From Chloroflexota bacterium (GTDB lineage: Bacteria > Chloroflexota > Dehalococcoidia > Lucifugimonadales > HRBIN23): a DNA stretch of 49,533 nt. The notes under the pieces are model-generated. The model was not told where the DNA came from and ran no database searches. It saw only the letters and a list, made by a program, of their open reading frames with translations. The position numbers and the translations under genes were made by a program. Of this stretch, positions 9,635 through 17,462 are shown in pieces; the stretch's first letter is position 1; each line of letters begins with the position of its first letter. The DNA is taken from assembly GCA_016210325.1 (NCBI GenBank), contig JACQUK010000090.1, positions 1 to 49,533 on the forward strand. The letters run 5' to 3'.

Positions 9635-10864
9635 ATGATAGGCCAGGAAGAACTTCAGAGGGCGGCAGGCCGCTACCGCTGGGCTGTCATCACCCTCTGG
9701 ACCCTGTGCATGACGTCCAGCTACATGATGTCGGAGACGCTGGGGCTGCTGCTGCCCGCCATCAGCGCCGACCTCTCGCTGTCGCCGGGGCAGCAGGGGC
9801 TGCTGGCCTCCGCGCCCTTCTGGACCAGCCTTCTGCTCGCCATCCCCCTGAGCACCTGGGTCTCACGCTACGGGCCCAAGGCGCTGACGGCTGTGACCCT
9901 GGGGCTGGGCGTGCTCTTCCTGTTCCTCCAGGGCTGGGCCTCGAACCTGGGGGTGCTGCTTCTTGGCCGGATGGGGTTTGGCATCGGCATCACGGCCCGG
10001 GAGACGGCCCGCGCCCTGCTGGCGAGGCAGTGGTTCAGCAGCCAGGAGGTCACGCTGGTCAACGGCATCGGCAGCGCCCTCTACAGCCTCATCGTTGGTG
10101 GCGGCATGCTGGTGACCCCGTTCCTTCTGGCAAGCATGGGTAACGACTGGCGGAAGGTCTTCTACACGTTCGGACTCTTCCTGGCTGGCCTCACCCTCCT
10201 GTGGTTGGCTGTGGGCCGCGAGCGCCCGCCTACTCAGGAGCAGGTGCAGGAAGCGGCTGTGGAGCCGCGGCTACTTCGGAACGTGGTCAGGCACCGGGAC
10301 CTCTGGGTGGCTAGCCTGGGGCTGTTCGGCGCCGGCTTCGTCAGGTCGGCCTTCTTGGCCTTCTTCCCCACGCTGATGCTGGAGTCGGGCCGCGCCAGCC
10401 TCCAGGCCTCCGGGACTGTGCTGGCCGTGGCGACCCTGGTGTCCGGCGCAGCGGGCCTGGCGGCCGGGTACCTGGCCACCACCCCCCGCAGGACGAAGGC
10501 CATGCTGGTGGCCCTGGGTGCCTTGATGGTCGCCAGCTACGTGGGGATGGCCCTGGCCGGGTCGGTCCCGCTGCTGGTGCTGCTGGCCTTTGCCAACGGC
10601 GTGGCCTGGGGCTTCTTCCCGCTGCTGGTGACGGTCCCGTTTCAGCTTCCGGGCACCACGCCCCGCGAGGCGGCCGTGGCCCAGGCCGTGACCATGACCG
10701 TGCTGGCGGGCGGCTTCGCCCTGGGCCCCGTGGCCGTCAGCCTGCTCCGGGGGGCCTTTGCGGACCTTCAGGCCGCCCTGCTGGCCGTCAGCATGGTGGC
10801 CCTGGCCCTGAGCGCGGCGGGAATGGCTCTTCAAGGCAGCCCAGGCGAACCACGCGGCATCTAA
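9635..10864 (+). CDS. MFS transporter
   Basis: About 12 hydrophobic segments; LLLPAISADLSLSPGQQGLLASAPFWTSLLLAIPLSTWVSRYGPK; ATG 9635 likely start. Confidence 0.85.
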   Translation: MIGQEELQRAAGRYRWAVITLWTLCMTSSYMMSETLGLLLPAISADLSLSPGQQGLLASAPFWTSLLLAIPLSTWVSRYGPKALTAVTLGLGVLFLFLQGWASNLGVLLLGRMGFGIGITARETARALLARQWFSSQEVTLVNGIGSALYSLIVGGGMLVTPFLLASMGNDWRKVFYTFGLFLAGLTLLWLAVGRERPPTQEQVQEAAVEPRLLRNVVRHRDLWVASLGLFGAGFVRSAFLAFFPTLMLESGRASLQASGTVLAVATLVSGAAGLAAGYLATTPRRTKAMLVALGALMVASYVGMALAGSVPLLVLLAFANGVAWGFFPLLVTVPFQLPGTTPREAAVAQAVTMTVLAGGFALGPVAVSLLRGAFADLQAALLAVSMVALALSAAGMALQGSPGEPRGI

Positions 10865-10941
10865 CTCCTCTGGTGCTATGAAGTAGCCCGGCAACGCGGT
10901 ATGCTTGAGCACGACGATCGCAAGCAGAATGGGGGCCGTGC

Positions 10942-12180
10942 ATGATACGTCGCTTGCATGTTCAAAACGTGTTGTCGCTAAAGGATGCTACGATTGACTT
11001 CAGCCGATTTAATATCTTCATCGGCCCCAACGCCTCCGGAAAGACCGCAGTCTTTCGCACGTTTATGCTGCTCGCACAGCTACTTCGCAGACCGCTTCGA
11101 GGCCAATATGGCGACTTTGCGGTGGCGCCCGGGATAGACCTCGACCGGGTTGTGTGGCGCGGGGATGACACGTTGCCGCTGACTGTTGAAGTCTGGTTTC
11201 ATGATACGCCCGAAGGTCCACCCGCGTATGCGCTGGAGATTCGCAAAGTGGCGCAGGGGTGGAGTGTGACAAGAGAAACGTTTCACCTGAGCAATTTTGA
11301 ATTCGATTCTGGGAAGACACCCTTCGAACATCCAACAGAGTTCCGTGGGGTCATCAGGTGGGAACCGCCCTATCTCGGGACTTTGTCTACTCTTGTGTAC
11401 CGGTACCGGCGGGATCGTGCGGCGGCGCAGGTGATAGCGCCCATCCTGGAACCTAGCCAGCGAATTGGTCAGGTCTGGCGGTACCGGGTAGCGGCCGCCA
11501 GGGTCGCCGAAGCAGTTTTGCCACCTGTAGGCGAGTCAGCCCGGGTACCAGGGGCTCGCTTCGCGCCGCAAGAAGGGGAAATCTATGTACGGGAGGACGG
11601 CTGGGGCCTTGTTTACGTTCTTCAGCGACTCCAGGGCGCGGATAGAGACCTGTTTGGCCGTATTGAGAAAGATTTTCTTGAGTGGCACCCGCACATCAAG
11701 ACCGTCAACTTTGAGCCAGTGGGGAGCGGGGTTCGGCTGGCGTTCATCACAACCCGGAGTGCAAAGCTTGTGCCGGCCATGCTGGAGTCCGATGGCGTAT
11801 TGCACACACTGTTCCTGTTGTGGCGTCTCCATACCGCAGAGCCGGGGCTGACAATCTGCTTAGAAGAGCCGGAAAATGGGACACACCCGCACCTGCTAGC
11901 CAAACGGTACGAGTTGCTACGTCGCTTTGCGAAACAGGAAGGTTCAAATGCCTTTCAGCAGGTCCTGGTAGCTACCCACTCCCCCGATCTGCTGGCAGCG
12001 ATCGAGGATACCCACGAAGCACTGGACGCTGTTCGTATTGTGGAGCACAGCTCCGAAGAAGGCACCAAAGTTCACAAGCTTGCGGACTCGCGCCAACTCC
12101 GGCTACTCCTGAAGGCGTTCAAAGGTAACGTTGGGGACCTATGGTGGTCTGGAGCCATTGGGGGTATCCCGCAAGAGTAG
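10942..12180 (+). CDS. AAA family ATPase (AAA_21/SMC-like), probable defence ATPase
   Basis: Walker A GPNASGKT, Walker B LTICLEEPENGTHPHLL, switch THSPDLL; C-terminus GDLWWSGAIGGIPQE. Confidence 0.85.
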   Translation: MIRRLHVQNVLSLKDATIDFSRFNIFIGPNASGKTAVFRTFMLLAQLLRRPLRGQYGDFAVAPGIDLDRVVWRGDDTLPLTVEVWFHDTPEGPPAYALEIRKVAQGWSVTRETFHLSNFEFDSGKTPFEHPTEFRGVIRWEPPYLGTLSTLVYRYRRDRAAAQVIAPILEPSQRIGQVWRYRVAAARVAEAVLPPVGESARVPGARFAPQEGEIYVREDGWGLVYVLQRLQGADRDLFGRIEKDFLEWHPHIKTVNFEPVGSGVRLAFITTRSAKLVPAMLESDGVLHTLFLLWRLHTAEPGLTICLEEPENGTHPHLLAKRYELLRRFAKQEGSNAFQQVLVATHSPDLLAAIEDTHEALDAVRIVEHSSEEGTKVHKLADSRQLRLLLKAFKGNVGDLWWSGAIGGIPQE

Positions 12181-12186
12181 CAGAGG

Positions 12187-12846
12187 GTGCGCAACACAAT
12201 GAACCTTGTTGTTCTCGGCGAGGGCCCTGACGAGATGGGGGCTGACTGGAGTAGACGCCACCCTTTGGTCGAAGTTGCGGAGCATGAACTTGGTGCTCTG
12301 GAGATCCTGGTTCGGAGGGTAATGGCCGAAATTCACAGCACTGCCATCGTGTGTCTTGGTCTACCTCGTCTGCGCCGCGACACGATAGCAACGCCGCCCA
12401 GCACCATGGAGGTGCTCACAAACCTGAACTTGCTGGAGCGCCTTCTCATCGCTGCTTTCCTCGCACCATCTCCAGCCAGGCGTGCGGAAGGCGCTCTGAT
12501 AGTGTGCGACTCGGATCACGGTTGCAAGGTGCAGAGGGTCGTAGGAAAAGTTAGAAGCCGAGTTGCCCTCTACGGGAAAGTGGTTCTTGTCATCGTTCGG
12601 CCAGAGTTCGAGGCCCTGTTGTTGGACAAGGCCGCCGTCGAAAAGGCTACGGGGAGCCGACGTTGCTCGAAGGGCCCATCCCCTGACCCAAGCTGCTTCG
12701 TTCGAGGCGGCCTTAAAGAGGCGTTCCAACAATGGGCTGGCATTAGGGATGCAGCCAAGTATGCAGAAATAGCGCAGCAAGTCAACGTCAAGTCAACTAA
12801 CTTGGCCGTCGCTGACTTCAGGACAACACTCAGGGAACTACTGTGA
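12187..12846 (+). CDS. TOPRIM/DUF4276-like partner of AAA ATPase
   Basis: 6 nt downstream of the ATPase; N-terminal LVVLGEGPDE and central LIVCDSDHGC acidic motifs fit TOPRIM. Confidence 0.55.
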   Translation: MRNTMNLVVLGEGPDEMGADWSRRHPLVEVAEHELGALEILVRRVMAEIHSTAIVCLGLPRLRRDTIATPPSTMEVLTNLNLLERLLIAAFLAPSPARRAEGALIVCDSDHGCKVQRVVGKVRSRVALYGKVVLVIVRPEFEALLLDKAAVEKATGSRRCSKGPSPDPSCFVRGGLKEAFQQWAGIRDAAKYAEIAQQVNVKSTNLAVADFRTTLRELL

Positions 12847-12904
12847 TGTTCCTAAAGAATAAAAAGGGCCGCCCGAGGGCGACCAAATCAAAAACGCTAT
12901 GCAC

Positions 12905-12936
12905 CATGACTATACCCATGACTATACCACGGTATA
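12905..12936. repeat. Tandem 2 x CATGACTATACC followed by palindrome TATACC-AC-GGTATA
   Basis: Direct reading, between the AAA/TOPRIM pair and the IS1595 insertion. Confidence 0.8.
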
Positions 12937-12969
12937 TGCCAGGCGTCAAGGGTAGTGGAAATTGAATAC

Positions 12970-12997
12970 TTGACACACCACAAGGGTGTGGTATGAT
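12970..12997 (+). promoter_or_regulatory. Sigma70-like promoter in left TIR (TTGACA 12970-12975, 16-nt spacer, TATGAT 12992-12997)
   Basis: Near-consensus hexamers reading into a non-coding region. Confidence 0.6.
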
Positions 12998-13003
12998 AAA
13001 AGT

Positions 13004-13155
13004 GCCCCCTTGCGGGGGCTGCTCCTATATTATGGTCGCCTGGACTACCATCCAGGCCGCCATAGTGACTGAGAACCTAGCCATCTGGCACTCCTTTCCG
13101 GCGCTGGAGGGTTGATGGCCTGAGAACCTGGAGGCCCTCCAGCGCCTAGCTTTAT
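13004..13155 (+). ncRNA. Candidate structured non-coding RNA inside the IS1595 element
   Basis: Three hairpins (13004-13019; 13033-13062; 12-bp perfect stem 13100-13111/13135-13146, followed by tagctttatt), repeated CTGAGAACCT (13069-13078, 13120-13129), upstream promoter, no plus-strand ORF. Confidence 0.45.
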
Positions 13156-13205
13156 TCCGCACGGGTGCCTCACAACACCCGCTAACGGCCCACTGATCTC
13201 ACCGC

Positions 13206-13952
13206 TCACAGTTTCTGCGATGATTCTTGCCTCTCGTACTTGTTCAGCTTATCAACAAGGTCAAAGACCCATGTTCGGTCGTCACCTTCAAGCTCCCAGA
13301 GGTTCACCGATAGAGAGAGGCTGACAGTTCCGCCACTCCGCAGCGTGATGGTCTTGGGGGGTGAGCCTTGCCCGTGACTTGTGTCACCTTTTCCGGCAAG
13401 GTTCTTGCTGCTGCTATCGTCCGGCAACTCACTTCCAGGGGTGCCCCGCCTTCTCCGAGAGCGTGGTGCGGTCTTGTTCAGCTTCTTGCCGCTGCCCCAG
13501 TGCGGCGACACGTCTAGACCAGTGAACTTCGCAGCAGCGAGGTAGAACCGGATAGCCCTATCCAGCGTGGTTCCGCTGACACTGTAGCCGCGCATGGCTT
13601 CCTGAAGTTGTGCATACGACCCGTTCTGTTTGGCGAGCGCCAAAAGTGCCGAATAGCTGACCTCCAGAATTTCCTTAAGGATAATTTTGAACTGCTCGTC
13701 GTTCCGTTCGGCATGGGCAGCCACTAAACGTTTCAAGACCGACTGAACTGCGCCATCCTTATCAATGAGTCCAAGGAACCTGAACGCGCTGAGAATCTGC
13801 CCCTGTACTGCTCCGCTCTGTGATGGGAACACAGAGCGGTCCAGTTTGACCGGGAGTGCCTGGCCGAGTGTCTCCACGGCGGTGCGGAATGTAGGAAACG
13901 GGATGTACACCGCAGGTGGCCCATGTCGTTCTGTGTCCGTTGTCGTTACCAT
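13206..13952 (-). CDS. DUF5343-like protein (IS passenger)
   Basis: YIPFPTFRTAVETLGQALPVKLDRSVFPSQSGAVQGQILSAFRFLGLIDKDG...SYAQLQEAMRGYSVSGTTLDRAIRFYLAAAKFTGLDVSPH resembles DUF5343; upstream TTGACA-N18-GATAAT. Confidence 0.7.
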   Translation of the reverse strand: MVTTTDTERHGPPAVYIPFPTFRTAVETLGQALPVKLDRSVFPSQSGAVQGQILSAFRFLGLIDKDGAVQSVLKRLVAAHAERNDEQFKIILKEILEVSYSALLALAKQNGSYAQLQEAMRGYSVSGTTLDRAIRFYLAAAKFTGLDVSPHWGSGKKLNKTAPRSRRRRGTPGSELPDDSSSKNLAGKGDTSHGQGSPPKTITLRSGGTVSLSLSVNLWELEGDDRTWVFDLVDKLNKYERQESSQKL

Positions 13953-14014
13953 GTCTCCCCTCCGGTTTGTTCCGTGCAGTAATGCCCTGAGTGATGCCCT
14001 CATGTCTCGTCAAC

Positions 14015-14044
14015 ATTATCCGACATCACTAGGGTCGTTGTCAA
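14015..14044 (-). promoter_or_regulatory. Promoter of DUF5343-like gene
   Basis: Minus strand TTGACA (14044-14039), 18-nt spacer, GATAAT (14020-14015). Confidence 0.5.
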
Positions 14045-14121
14045 CACCGTATTGGCTGTGTCGCAGATGATTTTTGAAATTGCCGGTCGGAACTGCTACT
14101 GTGGGGGCAGGAGGTGGGTCA

Positions 14122-14328
14122 ATGGAAGCTGGCGATATGGTGTGGCTACGGGCCTACGGTGGCGAGAAGATTGCCCGCCGCGTGGTTGAAGTGAAAGGCG
14201 ATGTCGTGGTGGTCTGCCAAGACAATGAATACCAGGCCGCCGCAAAGGAGGGAAGGCCTCCGATCGCTGTGGGATTCAATGTTGAGGATGTACTGGGTGA
14301 GGCCAGTCAGCGTACAATGAAACCATGA
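14122..14328 (+). CDS. Small hypothetical passenger protein
   Basis: MEAGDMVWLRAYGGEKIARRVVEVKGDVVVVCQDNEYQAA...; ATGA overlap with next ORF. Confidence 0.55.
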   Translation: MEAGDMVWLRAYGGEKIARRVVEVKGDVVVVCQDNEYQAAAKEGRPPIAVGFNVEDVLGEASQRTMKP

Positions 14329-14528
14329 CGGCCCAGAAGAGGCAACATAAGAATACGCGGGTCTCGCTAGCGCCACTCACCTTTGAAGAGGCGATAGTGG
14401 CGCTAGCGAAGGCTCCTAAGCGTAAGGGTTCTCAGGCTGAGCCGTCTGGCAGTACCACAGAACCCGCCCCTGAGTCTGCCTCACCAGCGCAGCGAACCGC
14501 TCAGCATCCTGAATCTTCCGACGGTTGA
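14325..14528 (+). CDS. Small hypothetical passenger protein (RVSLAPLTFEEAIVALAKAP motif)
   Basis: ATGA translational coupling; 3' half antisense to the transposase 3' end. Confidence 0.5.
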   Translation: MTAQKRQHKNTRVSLAPLTFEEAIVALAKAPKRKGSQAEPSGSTTEPAPESASPAQRTAQHPESSDG

Positions 14529-15408
14529 AGCGGAACTCGAACTCGTTCAGGTAGCTGGGTAGATAGCCTTCGCTGAGATGGTGGAACACCCCGTAGACGC
14601 CCCGCTTCAGCAAGCTCCAGTAGTTCTCGATGCCCTGAATGTGCACATCCCCGCGCACGTACTCTACTTCGTGGTCAATGACCTCGTGCGGTAGGTAGTG
14701 CTTTATCTGCCGGTAGGCCGGGTGACCATCAGTCATCAGCCGGGCGTTCTTCATGTCAATCATCTTGCCCATGATGGGCCGTAGGACGGGGCCAGTGGCA
14801 GCGGGAACCTTTACGGTCCGCGCCTTACCACCGCGCTCCAGTATCCCGAACACCGTCGGGTTGTCCTGATAGGGGGCCTTCTTGTCCGGTGCTGGCCGTA
14901 GCCCCATCTCGATTTCATCCTGTACCCGCTCGTGCCAGACCTTGTGCCCTCTCCGGGTCCGGGGATGAATGTAGGTTTCGTCCGCTTCAATGGTGCCTGT
15001 CAGAAGCGGAAGCTCGCCCTTGTCCCGCATGGCTTCCCTGATCCGGTGGCACATGAACCAGGCGGACTTGTAGGTAATGTCTAGCTCCCGGTGAAGCTGG
15101 TGGGCGCTCATGCCCTTCTTTGAAGCACACATGAGATATATCGCAGCGAACCACCTGCTCAGGGGGATATGGCTGTCCTCGAAGATGGTCCCGACGGTCG
15201 CTGTGAACTGCTTGTGGCAGGCCCGGCACTTGTAGAGCTTCTGGACGGTGTTCTTGGTCTGAGACTTGCGAGTCATACGGTACGGCTCTGTGGCCCCACA
15301 CTTGGGGCAGCGGGGGCCGTCAGGCCAACGCATGGCCTCTAGGAACTCCCGGCACTGTTCATCCGTCCAGCGAAGGACTTCTTGAAAGGAAACTTGCTGC
15401 GTAGTCAT
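14416..15408 (-). CDS. IS1595 family transposase
   Basis: N-terminal zinc ribbon CPKCGATEPYR...YKCRACHKQFTATVGTIFEDSHIPLSRWFAAIYLMCASKKGMSAHQLHRELDITYKSAWFMCHRIREAM; ISXO2-like catalytic region. Confidence 0.95.
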   Translation of the reverse strand: MTTQQVSFQEVLRWTDEQCREFLEAMRWPDGPRCPKCGATEPYRMTRKSQTKNTVQKLYKCRACHKQFTATVGTIFEDSHIPLSRWFAAIYLMCASKKGMSAHQLHRELDITYKSAWFMCHRIREAMRDKGELPLLTGTIEADETYIHPRTRRGHKVWHERVQDEIEMGLRPAPDKKAPYQDNPTVFGILERGGKARTVKVPAATGPVLRPIMGKMIDMKNARLMTDGHPAYRQIKHYLPHEVIDHEVEYVRGDVHIQGIENYWSLLKRGVYGVFHHLSEGYLPSYLNEFEFRFNRRKIQDAERFAALVRQTQGRVLWYCQTAQPENPYA

Positions 15409-15540
15409 GTGTGCCCTCTCCTATCTGGTACAATAGGATACTAGCACAAATGGCTGGGTGTGTCAAGTATCTAATTGCCAGGGTAGTTGGCACCCCTGCG
15501 GGGCGATTAGTCACGGCCGGTCGCAGTGCCCCGGGCCTTC

Positions 15541-17187
15541 CTACAGCGCCCTTCTTAGCGAATAGGCCGTCTCCTGGCTGGTGATGAACTCCAGCAGGGC
15601 CGCGCGCCCCTCCTCGGTGGCCTTGCGGGCGCGGCGGATGGCTGGCGCAATCTCCGCCGGGCTCTCCACCCGCTCGGCGTAGCCGCCCAAAGCTCGCCCG
15701 ATGTCCGCGTAGTTGCCCCCCAGGTCCCGCGCCTGGTACCGCTCGTGGGACACCCGCATGGCGGATGTCTCGATGGCCATGGAGGAGTTGTTCAGGACGA
15801 TGGTCAGGATGGGGATGTTGGACCGTACGGCAGTCTCGAAGTCCAAGCCTACCATGCCGAAGGCGGCGTCGCCCATCAAGTTGATGCAGAACTTGTCGGG
15901 CGCCGCCAGCTTGGCGCCCATGATGAGGCCCAGCCCGGTGCCCAACTGGTGCGACCTGCCCCAGCTCAGGTAGCTCCGGGGTGTAGGCGCCTGGTAGAAG
16001 GGGATGATCTGGTCCCGCGGGCTACCGGAGTCGTGGGTGATGATGGCCTCCCGTGGGTCCACCGTGTGCATCAGCTCCCAGATGACACGGTAGGGGTTGA
16101 TGGGCACCTGGTCAGAGGTGAGCTTGGGCATCCACTCACTGAGCCACGCCTCCCTGACCGACTGCACCTCGGCGGCCACGGCGCCATCGGCGCGGCGGTC
16201 CGCCTTGCCCAGGCGGTCTTTGACGGCTTCGATGAGCTGTCGCAGCACCAGCCGGGCGTCGCCGATGACCGGGTAGTCCACCGGATAGTTCTTGTTGATG
16301 TCCCGCTCGTCGCCCGTGGCATGGATGATGACCTTGCCGGGTGGGATGTTGAAGGACATGGCGTGGCGGGTGAAGCTGCACCCGATGCCGAAGACCACAT
16401 CGGCCTTGCGCAGGAAGTGGACCAGCGGCCCCGTCACCACGGCGCCGCCGGTGCCCAGGGCCAAGGGGTGGCCCTCCGGGAAGGCGCTCTTGCCCAGCAG
16501 GGTGGTCATCACCGGCGCCTGGAGCAGCTCTGCCAGCTCCACCAGCTCGGCGGTGGCCTCAGCGTACAGCACGCCATGGCCCGCGTGGACCACCGGGGCC
16601 TTGGCACCCACCAAGACACGGGCCGCATCGTCCACATCCCTGGGATCGGCGGCAGTGCGGGCTGGCCGGACCGGGCGGTAGGCCGCAATCGCCTCGCCGA
16701 CGTCCTCCATCGCCACGTCGGCGGGCACCTCCAGCATGACGGGGCCGGGCCGCCCCATCCGCAGGCGCGAGAAGACGCGGCGCATGATCTCGGCAATTCG
16801 TCCTGCCTGGTTGACCTGCTCCACCCACTTGGTGACTGCCTCATAGCCGCGCACCGCGCTGAAGTGGGGTGCTACCCCCGCCTGGCTGCGGGCGTAGCCC
16901 AGGGGCAGCAGCAGGACCGGGGACGAGTCGGCGTAGGCGGTGGACACGCCGGGGAAGGCGTTCTCCGCGCCGGGGCCGAACTGCATGGCAAAGACGCCCA
17001 CGCGCTTGCCGTTGGAGACGCGGCTGAACCCGTCGGCGATGCCCACCCCCACGCGCTCCTGGCGGCAGACGATGGGGCGCAGCCCCGCCGCCGCTGCTGC
17101 GTCAATCAGCGGGGTGGTGGGGTAGCAGCTCAGGAACTCCACGCCCTCCCGCTTCAGCACTTCTACAATGGCGTCAATGGTCTTCAT
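15541..17187 (-). CDS. ThDP-dependent enzyme (acetolactate synthase-like/2-hydroxyacyl-CoA lyase-like superfamily)
   Basis: MKTIDAIVEVLKREGVEFLSCYPTTPLIDAA...RQERVGVGIADGFSR; INLMGDAAFGMVGLDFETAVRSNIPILTIVLNN. Confidence 0.85.
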   Translation of the reverse strand: MKTIDAIVEVLKREGVEFLSCYPTTPLIDAAAAAGLRPIVCRQERVGVGIADGFSRVSNGKRVGVFAMQFGPGAENAFPGVSTAYADSSPVLLLPLGYARSQAGVAPHFSAVRGYEAVTKWVEQVNQAGRIAEIMRRVFSRLRMGRPGPVMLEVPADVAMEDVGEAIAAYRPVRPARTAADPRDVDDAARVLVGAKAPVVHAGHGVLYAEATAELVELAELLQAPVMTTLLGKSAFPEGHPLALGTGGAVVTGPLVHFLRKADVVFGIGCSFTRHAMSFNIPPGKVIIHATGDERDINKNYPVDYPVIGDARLVLRQLIEAVKDRLGKADRRADGAVAAEVQSVREAWLSEWMPKLTSDQVPINPYRVIWELMHTVDPREAIITHDSGSPRDQIIPFYQAPTPRSYLSWGRSHQLGTGLGLIMGAKLAAPDKFCINLMGDAAFGMVGLDFETAVRSNIPILTIVLNNSSMAIETSAMRVSHERYQARDLGGNYADIGRALGGYAERVESPAEIAPAIRRARKATEEGRAALLEFITSQETAYSLRRAL

Positions 17188-17269
17188 GGGCCGCTCCCTT
17201 CTGTCCCAGTGTCGCGCGGATTCTACACCCGGCCGGCGGTGGGTGCCACTGTTGCGGCCTGGCACTCTG

Positions 17270-17394
17270 GGGCTTTTCATTTTCACCCCCTCTCTAACTC
17301 TCCCCCGCACGGGGGGGAGGACAGTCCCTTCCGCCGATGCTTGTAAACCATACAAGGCTAGGATGGGGGTCGAATGACCCACAATGAAAAGGCC
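17270..17394. repeat. Intergenic repeat family B, copy 2 (ends GGGGCTTTTCATT / AATGAAAAGGCCC)
   Basis: Shares blocks with 9316-9418; inverted ends. Confidence 0.75.
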
Positions 17395-17462
17395 CAGAGC
17401 AACGCGCTCGGCGTCAGAACACCAATGCTTGGAGATTGCTATAATAGGAAGTCGCCGCTTTC

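Larger units (their letters stand above)
12957..15479 (-). mobile_element. Complete IS1595-family element with passenger genes; TIRs 12957-12980 and 15456-15479; TSD AGGGTAGT (12949-12956 and 15480-15487)
   Basis: Left GGAAATTGAATACTTGACACACCA; right (rc) GGCAATTAGATACTTGACACACCC; perfect 8-bp direct repeat at both flanks; encodes IS1595-type transposase. Confidence 0.93.

Noticed and set aside
12905-12928. Possible CRISPR or iteron array
   Set aside because: Only two 12-bp units with no spacers; no cas genes in the window.
15745-17346. 533-aa plus-strand ORF opposite the ThDP enzyme
   Set aside because: Antisense shadow ORF; the minus strand encodes a recognisable ThDP enzyme.
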